From Candidatus Hydrogenedentota bacterium (lineage in GTDB: Bacteria > UBA8481 > J006): DNA of 58,390 bases. How positions within the stretch are numbered: the first letter of the stretch is position 1; the number at the start of each line of letters is the position of its first letter. Below, piece by piece: positions 27,401 to 36,800 of the stretch. Made by a program: the position numbers and the translations under genes. Below the pieces are notes generated by a model. It was given only the letters and a program-made list of their open reading frames with translations, was not told where the DNA came from and did not search any database. The stretch is taken from assembly GCA_003697085.1 (NCBI GenBank), contig RFFU01000097.1:1-58390 (forward strand), read 5' to 3'.

Positions 27401-27976
27401 CACGAACGGCGGCTCGAAGCCGTTATCGAACGGATCGACGAGGCGATTCGGAAGGGGGAGAAGATCGAGGATGCGGTTCTCGGTTGGCCGGAGCTTCGCC
27501 TGCGGGCCACCTCGTTTCTGGCATCCATTCGCCGCCTGCGGCGCAATCTTCCGAAGAAATCCCGGGAAGGCATCGAGGCCGTGAATCGCACCTTGAAGGC
27601 GATTCGTGAGTGGCTTTCGACGGAGACGGCCGATACGGGTTTTCAGCAGCGTTTGAAGGAACTTTCGGCGGAATATGAACGTCGTGTGCAGGCGTTTTTC
27701 GACGAAATCGCATCGCGGCCGAGGGAATACCACGAAATGATGGCCGTGATCGGCGACCTTTCCTCGGAGGAAATCCGCGTTCGGGATCTCTATCACGAAG
27801 CACTGGCGCTCCATAGAGAGAGAAAATGGAACGAAGCGATTCCCGTACTCGAGAACGCCTTGCGGATTCTGCCGAAGGACCCCCCCTCGAAGGCGCTTCT
27901 CGAGCGGGCGCAAGTTTATCTCGAGCAGCCACCGGGTCCCGAGTGGCAAGGCGAGTTCGTGCAGACAAAGAAGTGA
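24473..27976 (+). CDS. CHASE2-domain class III nucleotide cyclase, C2-like half (no metal-binding Asp)
   Basis: 1167 residues. N-terminal helix (about 19-39); extracytoplasmic CHASE2 sensor (about 45-560) with a helical insert of roughly 155 residues (360-515); three membrane helices (about 570-641); class III cyclase domain (about 680-860); long helical region; one C-terminal TPR-like motif. Compared with active cyclases, both metal Asp are replaced (W688 in FFSWVDGF, H732 in KYEGHIVM) and the phosphate Arg is S780. Retained are K728 and T802 (adenine selection), N809 and R813 (transition state, in GDAVNVAAR) and a KGK motif (850-852). It should therefore be inactive as a homodimer. The next gene, seven bases downstream, has the opposite pattern. 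ATG 24473 has no obvious SD. Confidence 0.93.
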   Translation: MAGRQKERAESRSLFSRGILHRILIGLAAGSLVGLFIVKLSDNAYFRQLELISLDFCYTHRPQPYFRSDIGYIDYDDEALAFYGPWPWPRNRQVALVRTVGEFGARAVGYDVFFLEHSNAVFHTPRLEKKVHEFEEEAIEDPDAMVSEILSAFRDYDAEFAQATADAGNIFFAHIMTKPNADIARGGLKAILEFSEEEKKHFSEEKRQGIELAKSFAIPATETLRKHLYKAVDLTPVLPDLASAARGLGFAQIIKDLDPTVRLYPFAMYYDSMVFPSIAVVMLADLFQIKVTDVRIVPGKYLEFPDAAVPLEGHASETTAAKRKTIRVPINQQGQMLVNWAGKFYDHGLHVPYRRLSEIYSLMLAKEAVRSLDTGSLDASQAVNAARDAIQLDRILRPDEAGSLAVRVTAAALADSVLRSSTSFEDVLTNVRSAFRGETVSVEDVRAGVASAAVALHTLGESVPVPPLSSTWREEIERMIHFSQRKHRLDRAFPFYFAPKVTVPWGGTERAFSPADLEGKILMVGLTGVGTIDLNPTPFEKACPMVALHANALNTVLTQQFLRFPSEAPKKIVIVLAALLLGLLLAPMRTSRGALLAAVALAGWTGFVYWEWIERGRWIPWLGVVLVVILLFLLKIFGEFLLTIRERARVRKLFAAMVSPKVLRLMEEDPSRFSLTGERKHATMFFSWVDGFSGVTAGVSPDELSAILAQYLTPISEIIMDYDGYIDKYEGHIVMADFGVPLDDPDHPWKCCFSAVEQQQDIEAFILFVSARYGTDVHVSMGINTGYVSAGNMGSERKMQYTVMGDAVNVAARFMPANMIYGTDIITGEDTEPFVRDSVQLRELDRLLLKGKTTPTVIYEVMGWRKDAYLERRGDLPVPSALRVRWLKAPAQKIFGYARFWRKRYETFSVPMAWEIAEFFEGNLELAEGIMKNAGVWGVMMLCRSIRQLQDRLGISDASLGVTSGGRIDYQKRLEEHERRLEAVIERIDEAIRKGEKIEDAVLGWPELRLRATSFLASIRRLRRNLPKKSREGIEAVNRTLKAIREWLSTETADTGFQQRLKELSAEYERRVQAFFDEIASRPREYHEMMAVIGDLSSEEIRVRDLYHEALALHRERKWNEAIPVLENALRILPKDPPSKALLERAQVYLEQPPGPEWQGEFVQTKK

Positions 27977-27983
27977 GGAGACG

Positions 27984-30900
27984 ATGATCGAAAAGTTGAC
28001 TTCTTTCTTCGAAGAGGCCGTCCAGCCGGGAAGACGAACCGTTTTTCTGGCGGTGACGGCGGCGCTTTTGGTCGGCCTCCTCCATCTCCTCGGCTTCTTC
28101 TCCAATCTTGAACTCTATCTCGTCGACAAGAGATTCAACTGGCGGTACCGCCTCGGAGACGTCCCGATCGACTCCTCCGTGATCACGGTCGATTGGGACG
28201 AGATGGCGATCCAAACAGTCGGTCGATGGCCGTGGACGTGGGAGAAACACGCCATTCTCTTCGAGACACTGAAGTATTACGGTGCGGCCCGGGCGGCCGT
28301 CGTGAACAATCATTTCTCGAGCGAAGAGTTGCCGGCGTTGGAACCGAATGCTGCGGCGATTCTTCAAACCCGCCTCCTCAACGCCGTCTTCGCCGGCGAC
28401 ACCGAAGCCCTCGCCGCGGCGATTCCGAGATATAATGAACGCTTCGCCCGCAGTCTGGAAGATTTCGGCCACGCTTATCTCGCCGTGAATCTCGCCGTTC
28501 CCGGGGCTGAAGAATCCCTGACCCCCGAACAACTCTTCAAGTGGAAACGCGCCTTAGCGCTTGAACGAAGCTCGGAAGACCGCGAGGCAGTCGAGCGCGT
28601 GCTTCAATTCGGCGTTCCCGCGCGGAAGGGAGGGGCTCCTTACGAAGCAATCGCAGTCCGACCACCGGTCCTTCGGCTCTGCCGTGTCGTGAAGGGCGTC
28701 GGTTTCAACCGCATTATGCACGATCCCGACGGTGTCGTCCGGCGCACCCCCGCGATGATGCGATTCCGCGGCCGTGATTTTCCCGCCATCGGCGTTGTCC
28801 TGGCGGCCGAAGCCTTCGGAGTTCCGCAAAAAAAGGTTATTTATCGGCCGGGACACTACATCGAATTTCCCGGAGCCGTCTATCCCAACGGGCGGAAAGT
28901 GCGCCTGCCCATCGACAAGAACGGTATGGCCGCCGTGAACTGGCCCGGCCCCTACCACGGCACCATCCCCCATCTCCCCTTCAAGATGATCCGAGACGAC
29001 TACCTCTATCGAACCGCGAAATCCGTTCTGAAACACCTCGATCTTTCCGGCGCGCCGGAAGAGCTCAATGCGCTCTACGGAGACGCCGTCAACGCCATTA
29101 TAGGCACAGGGCTCTGCAATGCCGAGGAAGCCCAGGCCATCGCCTCCCAGATCTTCATCGCCCACGTCGCTCAGTTTTACAACGACGCCGGCTCCCCCTT
29201 CTCCGATTTTCTCGATTACACCGGCGGCGAGGACCCCGATGGAACGGTCCGGCTCGTCTGGGATTGCATCCGGATCGGCAAATTGACCGAAAAGGCTTTC
29301 CTGTCGGGAAACACGTCTCCGAAGTATGAAGATCTCCTCGCCGAGGCTGAATTATCCGACACTCCGGAATTCCGCGAAACCGTAGGCCAGGTCCTCTTCG
29401 CCGCGCGGAAGGGTACGCTCGACCTCGTCCGCCCCTTCTTCTTCCCTCCCCCCCTGAGAATCTCACTCCCCGACGGAACGGTCCAGAAACTCTCTCTTCT
29501 TTCCCTCGAGGGAAAGAGCGTCTTCATCGGCCTGACGGCCTCCGCGCTCAACGCGCTCAATCCGACCCCCTTCCAGGAGCGGTACGAAATGCTGGGAATG
29601 CAACCCGCTCTCTACACCACGATTATGACCGGCCGCTTCATCCACTATCCCTCGCTTCCGCTCGTTCTGGGGCTCATCGTCTTCTATTCCTTTCTCACCT
29701 CTTGGCTCGTCTTCCGCAAGGGAACCGCCATCCCTCTCTTCTCCTCCCTCCTTCTTCTAACCGCCCATTTGACGGTCTCCCTGACCGGGTTTTTCCGTCT
29801 CGGATGGGTCATCCCCATCGTTGCTCCATCGCTCGCCATTACCGGAACCTACCTCGGCGGTGTCGGAATCAGCTATCTCCAAGCCCTGCGGGAACGCCGA
29901 CGTGTCCGCGGACTTTTCAGCGCCATGGTCTCGCCTGAAGTGCTCCGAATGATCGAGGCCAACCCCGAACTTCTGGCCCTCTCCGGCGAACGCCGGGACG
30001 CCACGATGTTCTCCTCCGACGTCTCCGGGTTCACGACGATCTCGGAGGGCGTAACGGCGCAGGAACTCGCCGCGATCCTCAACGTCTATCTGACCCCGAT
30101 GTCGAACATCATTATGAAATACGATGGGTACGTCGACAAGTACGAGGGAGATGCCATCAAGGCCTCCTTCGGGATTCCCCTTCCGGACGAACATCATCCC
30201 TGGAAGGGAGTCTGCCAGGCGATGGAACAGCAGGTGGAGTTGGACGTCATTAAGAGAATGATCTTGCTCAAGTATGGCGTCTCGATCTCGGCGCGGATGG
30301 GCGTCAACAGCGGGATCGTCTCGGCGGGAAATATGGGGTCCGAACAGAAGAAACAGTTCTCGGTCTTGGGAGCGGAAGTCGCGATCGCGGAGGAGCTCGA
30401 ACCGATCAACAAACTCTACGATACCTGGATCGCCTTCGGCGAGGAAACCGAGCGGCGGGCCCGGTCCGTCGTCCTCGGTCGTATGCTCGATATCGTCCCC
30501 CTTGGTCCCGCCGAGGAACCCCGCCGAATCTTCGAACCGCTCGGCTGGAACCGCGAAGCGTACCTCGCCTACTGGCGGAACCGCCCCGTTCCCTCGATGA
30601 TTCTCGAGGGATTGAGAAAACTTCCTCCGGAAAAGGCTCTCGGATACCTTCATTACTATGAGAATCACACGCTTCCGGATTCCGCGCTCAAATCCGAAAT
30701 CCTGCAACTTTTCCGTGACCTCAAGGATCCCGCGATGGAAGCGATGAAACAAGAGCACCGCATTGATGTCGGCCGATTCCTCGAGATGCTTACCGCGGTG
30801 GAAAAGCGTCTCCGGGGGTACTCCGCGGCGGTGTCGCCCCCGACCGAATCCTCTCCGGAACGGATCCGGGCTCTTTTTGCAAACTGGCGGGAACGGATCG

Positions 30901-31424
30901 CAACTCTTACACAACGGCTCACAGAGGTTTCCGATCGAATTGGATCTGCGGAACGTGAAGAACTGCTTACAATCCTCGATACGCTCGAAAAGAGAGTCAA
31001 CAGTTTCGAGAAGCGGATTTCGTTTACAGCCGAGGGCGATGCCGTCGGCCTGGAACTCGCACGGAATCTCTCCGGAGTCCTCGAGGCCGCGGGCCGAGGC
31101 GAACGTTTCGATCTGGTTGCGGCGGACCGCGCCTATCGCGGTCATCGGCGCGTGATCCGCACCGCGATGGAGAACTTCGTTGCTCGTTTCGAAGCCCCGG
31201 AAAAGGCGCGGGAATATCACGAATTCATCGCCGATCATTGTCGGCTTCTGGACGAGCACAGGGATTTGAAGACGAGATTCGAGGCGGCGTGGGAACTCTA
31301 CGCGAAGAAGCGTTGGGACGAGGCGGAAGCCGCGTTTCGCGACGTTCTGGAGAACTACCCCGATGATCCTCCGTCACTGAAATACCTCGAGCGAATCGCG
31401 CGGGAACGCGATGCCGCCGCCTGA
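27984..31424 (+). CDS. CHASE2-domain class III nucleotide cyclase, C1-like half (metal site intact)
   Basis: 1146 residues, paralogue of the preceding gene with the same architecture: N-terminal helix, CHASE2 (to about 550), three membrane helices (about 556-630), cyclase domain (about 670-850), helical region and a TPR-like end (YAKKRWDEAEAAF). Metal-binding D679 (SSDVSGFT) and D723 (KYEGDAIK) and phosphate-binding R771 are present. The transition-state Asn and Arg are A800 and E804 (GAEVAIAEELE replaces GDAVNVAARFM), the Thr position is S793 and the KGK motif is lost. Alone it should not cyclise ATP; paired with the upstream protein it would supply exactly the missing half. GAGGAG precedes the ATG. 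A hairpin follows the stop. Confidence 0.93.
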   Translation: MIEKLTSFFEEAVQPGRRTVFLAVTAALLVGLLHLLGFFSNLELYLVDKRFNWRYRLGDVPIDSSVITVDWDEMAIQTVGRWPWTWEKHAILFETLKYYGAARAAVVNNHFSSEELPALEPNAAAILQTRLLNAVFAGDTEALAAAIPRYNERFARSLEDFGHAYLAVNLAVPGAEESLTPEQLFKWKRALALERSSEDREAVERVLQFGVPARKGGAPYEAIAVRPPVLRLCRVVKGVGFNRIMHDPDGVVRRTPAMMRFRGRDFPAIGVVLAAEAFGVPQKKVIYRPGHYIEFPGAVYPNGRKVRLPIDKNGMAAVNWPGPYHGTIPHLPFKMIRDDYLYRTAKSVLKHLDLSGAPEELNALYGDAVNAIIGTGLCNAEEAQAIASQIFIAHVAQFYNDAGSPFSDFLDYTGGEDPDGTVRLVWDCIRIGKLTEKAFLSGNTSPKYEDLLAEAELSDTPEFRETVGQVLFAARKGTLDLVRPFFFPPPLRISLPDGTVQKLSLLSLEGKSVFIGLTASALNALNPTPFQERYEMLGMQPALYTTIMTGRFIHYPSLPLVLGLIVFYSFLTSWLVFRKGTAIPLFSSLLLLTAHLTVSLTGFFRLGWVIPIVAPSLAITGTYLGGVGISYLQALRERRRVRGLFSAMVSPEVLRMIEANPELLALSGERRDATMFSSDVSGFTTISEGVTAQELAAILNVYLTPMSNIIMKYDGYVDKYEGDAIKASFGIPLPDEHHPWKGVCQAMEQQVELDVIKRMILLKYGVSISARMGVNSGIVSAGNMGSEQKKQFSVLGAEVAIAEELEPINKLYDTWIAFGEETERRARSVVLGRMLDIVPLGPAEEPRRIFEPLGWNREAYLAYWRNRPVPSMILEGLRKLPPEKALGYLHYYENHTLPDSALKSEILQLFRDLKDPAMEAMKQEHRIDVGRFLEMLTAVEKRLRGYSAAVSPPTESSPERIRALFANWRERIATLTQRLTEVSDRIGSAEREELLTILDTLEKRVNSFEKRISFTAEGDAVGLELARNLSGVLEAAGRGERFDLVAADRAYRGHRRVIRTAMENFVARFEAPEKAREYHEFIADHCRLLDEHRDLKTRFEAAWELYAKKRWDEAEAAFRDVLENYPDDPPSLKYLERIARERDAAA

Positions 31425-31426
31425 TC

Positions 31427-31453
31427 GAAACGGCCGCACAGTGCGACCGTTTC
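31427..31453 (+). terminator. Hairpin terminator after the cyclase operon
   Basis: GAAACGG (31427-31433) pairs with CCGTTTC (31447-31453). Inside, after a C/A mismatch, CGCA pairs with TGCG around a CAG loop. It begins two bases after the stop and is followed by a T-rich but interrupted stretch (tcttgg, then gtctttttcctttcc). Confidence 0.55.
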
Positions 31454-31544
31454 TCTTGGCATCGAGTCTTTTTCCTTTCCCGCCCTTCCGTTTTCTCCTA
31501 CCTTCCTCCCTTGAGAACATCACCTGCGGCGGGAGGTCTTCACC

Positions 31545-32957
31545 GTGACGGAATTTCTTATCTTCCTCATCGGAGTACTTTTGGGAGGAGCCCTCGGTTA
31601 CTTCGCCGCGTCCCGTGTCCGCGAAAACCTCTCCCGTCGCCTGCGGGAAACAGAGGAAAAAGCAATGACGGCCGAAGGAAGAGCCGCGGGTTTGGAGGCC
31701 ACCATCGCGGAATTACGAACCCAGAATCAAAAGGAGACCGAAGACCTTGCCAGACTACGCGAGGATCTTTCGCTCGAGAAGAATGCGCGCGTCAAGGCCG
31801 AAACCCAACTTGCCGAGGCTCAGGAACGCCTCGCGGAAGAAAGAAAACTCCTCGAGGAAGCGAAGGCCCAACTCTCGGACACCTTTAAGGCTTTGGCTTC
31901 CGACACACTGGATAAGAGCACTTCCGCGTTTCTGAATCTGGCTCGCGAAACCTTCCAAAAGACCCTTGCGGATGCCCGAGGTGATCTCGGCAAGAGACAG
32001 GAAGCGATAGACGGCCTTGTCAAGCCCCTGGCGGAATCGCTCCAGCGTTTTCAAGAACATCTCCGTTCCATCGAAAAGGACCGTCAAGAAGCGTACTCGG
32101 GCCTGACGGAACACCTCAAACTCCTTTCCGAAAGCCAGAGACAACTTCAGCAAGAGACGGCCAATCTCGTAACCGCACTGCGCAAACCGCAGGTCCGAGG
32201 GCGTTGGGGCGAAATAACACTGCGGCGGGTTGTCGAGATCTCAGGAATGTCCAAGCATTGCGATTTTTCGGAGCAGGTTTCCTCCTCGGCGGAAAGCCGA
32301 AGGCTTCGTCCCGATATGATCGTGCATCTCCCCGCCGACCGCGAAATCGTAGTTGATGCAAAGGTTTCCCTTGACGCCTACCTCGAGGCAATCAATGCGA
32401 GGACGGAAGAGGAGCGTGGAGACGCGTTGAAACGCCACGCCGCTCAGACCCGCAACCATATGAACATTCTCGCCGGAAAGGAATATTGGTCTCAGTTCTC
32501 CAAAAGCCCTGAATTCGTCGTAATGTTCATTCCCGGCGAATCCTTTTTCGGAGCCGCCGTGGATTTCGATCAGAAGTTGATCGAGGACGGACTGGAGAAG
32601 CGTGTCGTGATAGCAACGCCGACCACCTTGATCGCACTTCTCCGCGCCGTGGCTTACGGCTGGCGGCAGGAACAGATCGCCCGAAACGCCCAAGAAATCA
32701 GTCGCTTGGGGTGCCAACTCTACGATCGGATGCGTACGTTGACGGAGCACATAAGCGAGATCGGAAAAGGATTGGCAAAAGCCAACGCTTCTTACAACCG
32801 CGCCGTCGGATCGCTCGAGGCGCGGGTTCTACCGGCCGTGCGAAGATTCAAGGATCTCGGAGCCGCCCCTAGCGCCGAGGTCCCGCCCCTCTCCCCCCTC
32901 GATACTCCGGCTCCCCGAGACTTGTCGGAAACCAGCGACTCTCGCCTTACGGGGTGA
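31545..32957 (+). CDS. rmuC: DNA recombination protein RmuC
   Basis: 470 residues. An N-terminal membrane helix ([19 protein letters not shown]), a long coiled coil (about 30-150) and the RmuC nuclease-like core (about 170-400). Core motifs include QVRGRWGE, a stretch with PDMIVHLP and [14 protein letters not shown] (restriction-endonuclease-like DxK region), then [12 protein letters not shown] and [19 protein letters not shown]. The family limits inversions at short inverted repeats in E. coli. The start is GTG 31545 with GGGAGG eight bases upstream. The last 11 bases overlap the end of the convergent lipoprotein gene. Confidence 0.95.
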   Translation: MTEFLIFLIGVLLGGALGYFAASRVRENLSRRLRETEEKAMTAEGRAAGLEATIAELRTQNQKETEDLARLREDLSLEKNARVKAETQLAEAQERLAEERKLLEEAKAQLSDTFKALASDTLDKSTSAFLNLARETFQKTLADARGDLGKRQEAIDGLVKPLAESLQRFQEHLRSIEKDRQEAYSGLTEHLKLLSESQRQLQQETANLVTALRKPQVRGRWGEITLRRVVEISGMSKHCDFSEQVSSSAESRRLRPDMIVHLPADREIVVDAKVSLDAYLEAINARTEEERGDALKRHAAQTRNHMNILAGKEYWSQFSKSPEFVVMFIPGESFFGAAVDFDQKLIEDGLEKRVVIATPTTLIALLRAVAYGWRQEQIARNAQEISRLGCQLYDRMRTLTEHISEIGKGLAKANASYNRAVGSLEARVLPAVRRFKDLGAAPSAEVPPLSPLDTPAPRDLSETSDSRLTG

Positions 32958-33606
32958 TCTTCTTTACTGCCGTCACGTACATCAGTTCGCAAGATCCATT
33001 CCCCTCGTCCGAACGGCTGGTCGAGGAGTTCCACCAATATTTCTTGGACCCTTTCCTCCCTTGAACCTTGACCAAAAACCCTTCCAAATCCACGGGCTGG
33101 TGCGGCTTGATTTTTTTGATCCGTTTCAGAACTTCATCATTCGCGGGAATGATATGCGTATTGGATGAACGTTTCACAATCCAACGATTATCGTAGGGAA
33201 AGTCGGATCCATAGCTCCAGTAATACCATCGATTCGCTTGCGACCAGGAAAGGCGCCGGTAAAGGCGGTCTTTTGCAAGCCCGCCCCATACCACGGCCAG
33301 GTCCATCGGCGCCAGGTCCCCTCTCCAGTCCGAAAACAATCCTCCGTAACTCTTCGAACTCACAAGAATCCCCCGCAGTCGGTATCGATAAACGGGAACG
33401 AGTGTCCACTCCATTTCATCAATCTTCACGTGGTAGGGCTTCTGATTCTTGACCGGAGTTTGAATCGGACCGTCGAGGAAATTCTTGGATACGGATCGGG
33501 ACGAAATTTCGTCCGAGGCCGATCCGCAGGAACAGAATATTGGAATCAGCAAAACAAGGAGAATGAAAATGCGCCCATCAATTTTTTTCCAAATCCTACA
33601 AAACAT
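32947..33606 (-). CDS. Putative lipoprotein of a conserved uncharacterised family
   Basis: 219 residues. A strongly hydrophobic leader ([18 protein letters not shown]) offers a lipobox Cys at 25 or 27. The mature part is rich in aromatic and basic residues, with [26 protein letters not shown] and [22 protein letters not shown] recall bacterial proteins with a similar NRWYYW plus S-N-HIIPA arrangement and no assigned function. Base composition is visibly lower in GC than its neighbours. It overlaps the 3' end of rmuC tail-to-tail by 11 bases. Confidence 0.75.
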   Translation of the reverse strand: MFCRIWKKIDGRIFILLVLLIPIFCSCGSASDEISSRSVSKNFLDGPIQTPVKNQKPYHVKIDEMEWTLVPVYRYRLRGILVSSKSYGGLFSDWRGDLAPMDLAVVWGGLAKDRLYRRLSWSQANRWYYWSYGSDFPYDNRWIVKRSSNTHIIPANDEVLKRIKKIKPHQPVDLEGFLVKVQGRKGSKKYWWNSSTSRSDEGNGSCELMYVTAVKKITP

Positions 33607-34120
33607 ATTTCACTCTCTTTGATCCTAGACGAAAATAGGTTCCCTTTTATAAAAAAACACCGTTTGAGAGGTGGAGGAATCTTCTCTTCGCATTCGAGAA
33701 CTCCGTGATTCTAAATGAAAGTCCATCGATCGGCCACACATCGCAGCGGCTAGAAGCGGTTTCATGAGGCTCCCTTTTCTCCTTGAGATTGTAGGAATTC
33801 CGAGGTCGTAACTGTACTGTTAAAACTGCGTCCAGAAAGCCGCACCCGCTTCGTTTTCGGTTTCCCCCCCGGCGGGCGTGAAGGTATCGGAGGTTCAGCA
33901 ACGCTTCACCGCATCGGAAATTCTTTCTTTAGGTTTTTTTGGAAATTCTTCTCGTCCTACCTCCGGGACGCTTCCGGACCTCTTCCGCCTTCACACCGTT
34001 GCATTTCAGTGGATTGACGGGGTCAACGTTTCCCCAACGGAACACCCCCCGCGAAGACCAAATGGGATTTCCGCTCTACTTACACTTGAAATCGACATAG
34101 AAAGTCTTATTCTACGCTGC
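33607..34120 (+). other. 514-base AT-richer leader region of the pyruvate dehydrogenase operon
   Basis: Composition is lower in GC than the surroundings and continues that of the lipoprotein gene. The aceE frame stays open upstream to ATG 33878 (81 extra codons), but that peptide has no resemblance to AceE and I treat it as leader. It contains the predicted promoter at 34086-34113 and probably any operator for the PDH operon. No regulator gene is adjacent. Confidence 0.45.
34086..34113 (+). promoter_or_regulatory. Possible promoter immediately upstream of aceE
   Basis: TTGAAA (34086-34091), a 16-base spacer, TATTCT (34108-34113), then seven bases to the ATG at 34121. Both boxes match the sigma70 consensus at four to five positions. 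As no SD precedes the ATG, a leaderless message is possible. Confidence 0.35.
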
Positions 34121-36799
34121 ATGGATGATGGCGTAGTCGAAAAACTCTCTCCGGAAGATCAAGAAGAGACCCGCGACTGGCTCGAATCCCTCGATGCCGT
34201 TCTTCAGGAACGAGGGCCTGATCGTGTCAGCCGGCTCATCCACGATCTTCAGATGCATGCTCATGAGCGCGGCGTGCGTCTTCCCTTCTCGGCCAACACT
34301 CCCTATATCAATACGATTCCCCGGGCGAAGGAGCCACCGTATCCGGGGAACCGCGAGATCGAGCGGCGGATCAAAAGCATCATCCGTTGGAACGCGATGG
34401 CGATGGTCGTCCGCGCAAACCGGCTCGAGGACGGAATCGGGGGGCACATTTCGACCTATGCCTCCGTGGCCACGCTCTATGAAGTCGCTTTCAATCATTT
34501 TCTCCGCGGCCGCGAAAACGGAATGCCGGGCGACCTGGTCTATTTTCAAGGTCATGCTTCACCCGGAAACTATGCGCGCAGTTTCCTTGAAGGCCGCCTG
34601 ACGCGGGAGCAACTCGAAAACTTCCGCCGCGAACTCCGCCCCGGCGGAGGCTTAACCTCTTATCCCCATCCTCGCCTGATGCCGGGATACTGGCAGTTCC
34701 CGACCGTATCGATGGGACTGGGGCCGATCATGGCGATCTACCAGGCGAGGTTCGCTCGGTACCTCGTGGACCGGGGCCTCAAACCCGCTGACGATCAGAA
34801 AATCTGGGCCTTCCTCGGCGACGGAGAGACGGACGAGCCGGAGACGTTGGGCGCGATCTCGTTGGCCGCTCGGGAAAAACTCGATAACCTCATCTTTGTC
34901 ATCAATTGTAACCTCCAACGCCTCGATGGACCTGTCCGCGGAAACGGGAAGATCATTCAGGAGCTGGAGGCGATCTTCCGCGGCGCGGGGTGGAACGTAA
35001 TTAAGGTGATCTGGGGCGACTCCTGGGATCCCCTCCTCGATCGCGACCACGAAGGCATCCTCATGCGCCGTATGAACGAGGTTGTAGACGGACAGTATCA
35101 GAAATATACCGTCTCGAGCGGGGCGTATATTCGCGAGCATTTCTTCGGAGTCGATCCCCGACTACGAAAGATGGTCGAGCATCTCAGCGACGAGGCCTTG
35201 GAGCGAATGCGGCGCGGAGGCCACGATCCCGCCAAGGTTTATGCCGCGTATAAAGCCGCCGTGGATCACAAGGGGTCTCCCACCGTCATCCTGGCCAAAA
35301 CGATCAAGGGTTACGGTCTGGGTGAAGCCGGGGAAGGACGCAACGTCACACATCAGCAAAAGAAACTCAACGAAGACGAACTGCGGGCCTTCCGAACCCG
35401 CTTCGGAATTCCGATTTCGGACGAAGAGGTCGCGAAAGCGCCCTTCTACAAACCGCCGGAGGACAGCGAAGAGATGCGGTACCTCCATGAGCGGCGAAAA
35501 GCGCTCGGCGGATACCTTCCCAGCCGCGTAATCGAGGTTGAACCGCTCAAGACACCCTCGGAAGAGCTTCTTGCCGAGTTCGATGCAGGAACGGAAGGAC
35601 GCGCCGTCTCGACGACGATGGCTTATGTCCGGATCCTGGCCAAGCTCCTGCGGGATCCCAACATCGGAAGATTCATTGTGCCGATTGTGCCGGACGAGGC
35701 CCGCACGTTCGGAATGGAAGCCCTCTTTCGGCGCCACGGAATCTATTCCCATGTCGGCCAATTGTATGAGCCGGTCGATTCGGATAGTCTGCTCTACTAC
35801 AAGGAAGTCAAGGATGGTCAGATCCTGGAAGAGGGAATCAACGAAGCCGGGGCGATCTCCTCCTTCATCGCCGCAGGAACCGCCTACGCCAACCACGGCA
35901 TCAACACGATTCCGTTCTTCACCTATTACTCGATGTTTGGCTTTCAGCGTGTCGGAGATCTGATCTGGGCTGCGGGAGATCTGATGGCCAAGGGATTCCT
36001 TGTGGGAGCCACGGCGGGCCGAACGACATTGGCCGGCGAAGGGCTACAGCATCAGGACGGCCAGAGTCACGTCATCGCGCAAGCGGTCCCGAACCTCAGG
36101 GCCTACGATCCCGCCTTCGCCTATGAACTGGCGATTCTGATCCGACACGGCATCAAGGAGATGTACGAGGAACAAAAGGACGTATTTTATTATCTCACTG
36201 TTTACAACGAGAACTACCCGCAACCCCCGCGTCCCTCCGAAGACGTCACCGAAGGGATCATCCGCGGCCTCTACCGCTTCAGCCGGGCTCCCATCGACTC
36301 GGAAAAGCGCGGACACATTTTGGCGGCCGGCCCGATCGTCAACGAAGCGATTAAGGCTCAAAAACTTCTCGCGGAAGAATTCGGTGTCGCGGCCGATGTG
36401 TGGAGCGTGACCAGTTACAAGGCTCTTCGCCTCGATGGTATGGAGACGGAACGCCACAATATGCTCCACCCCGAGGCTCCTCCCCGTATTCCTTACGTCA
36501 CACGCTGTCTGGCCGAGGAAGAGGGAGTCTTCGTCGCCGCAAGCGATTACCTTCGGATCATCCCGGATTCCATCAGCCGCTGGATCCCCAAGCCGCTTCT
36601 TGCTCTCGGGACGGATGGCTATGGGCGCAGCGAGGCACGTTCCGTGCTCCGGGAATACTTCGAGGTGAGCGACCGCTTCCTCGCCCTCGGAATCCTCCAT
36701 CAACTCGCGCGCGACGGAACAATCCCGAACTCCTTCGTCGCCGACGCCATCAAGAAACTCGAAATCGATCCCGAAAAGCCGAATCCTTTGGAGGCCTGA
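34121..36799 (+). CDS. aceE: Pyruvate dehydrogenase E1 component, homodimeric type
   Basis: 892 residues from ATG 34121 (E. coli AceE is 887). It decarboxylates pyruvate with TPP and acetylates the lipoyl arm of E2. Visible: the N-terminal [17 protein letters not shown] segment that binds E2, [49 protein letters not shown], the TPP motif [11 protein letters not shown] with [17 protein letters not shown], and the C-terminal region [11 protein letters not shown]. Upstream in-frame codons to 33878 are excluded because AceE homology begins at this ATG. It is the first gene of aceE-aceF-lpd, with one base before aceF. Confidence 0.97.
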   Translation: MDDGVVEKLSPEDQEETRDWLESLDAVLQERGPDRVSRLIHDLQMHAHERGVRLPFSANTPYINTIPRAKEPPYPGNREIERRIKSIIRWNAMAMVVRANRLEDGIGGHISTYASVATLYEVAFNHFLRGRENGMPGDLVYFQGHASPGNYARSFLEGRLTREQLENFRRELRPGGGLTSYPHPRLMPGYWQFPTVSMGLGPIMAIYQARFARYLVDRGLKPADDQKIWAFLGDGETDEPETLGAISLAAREKLDNLIFVINCNLQRLDGPVRGNGKIIQELEAIFRGAGWNVIKVIWGDSWDPLLDRDHEGILMRRMNEVVDGQYQKYTVSSGAYIREHFFGVDPRLRKMVEHLSDEALERMRRGGHDPAKVYAAYKAAVDHKGSPTVILAKTIKGYGLGEAGEGRNVTHQQKKLNEDELRAFRTRFGIPISDEEVAKAPFYKPPEDSEEMRYLHERRKALGGYLPSRVIEVEPLKTPSEELLAEFDAGTEGRAVSTTMAYVRILAKLLRDPNIGRFIVPIVPDEARTFGMEALFRRHGIYSHVGQLYEPVDSDSLLYYKEVKDGQILEEGINEAGAISSFIAAGTAYANHGINTIPFFTYYSMFGFQRVGDLIWAAGDLMAKGFLVGATAGRTTLAGEGLQHQDGQSHVIAQAVPNLRAYDPAFAYELAILIRHGIKEMYEEQKDVFYYLTVYNENYPQPPRPSEDVTEGIIRGLYRFSRAPIDSEKRGHILAAGPIVNEAIKAQKLLAEEFGVAADVWSVTSYKALRLDGMETERHNMLHPEAPPRIPYVTRCLAEEEGVFVAASDYLRIIPDSISRWIPKPLLALGTDGYGRSEARSVLREYFEVSDRFLALGILHQLARDGTIPNSFVADAIKKLEIDPEKPNPLEA

Positions 36800-36800
36800 T

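Noticed and set aside
29757-31259. 500-codon minus-strand ORF opposite the second cyclase
   Set aside because: Same antisense shadow pattern, no recognisable motifs.
33878-34120. 81-codon N-terminal extension of AceE
   Set aside because: The frame is open, but the peptide has no AceE similarity, and AceE of normal length starts at 34121.
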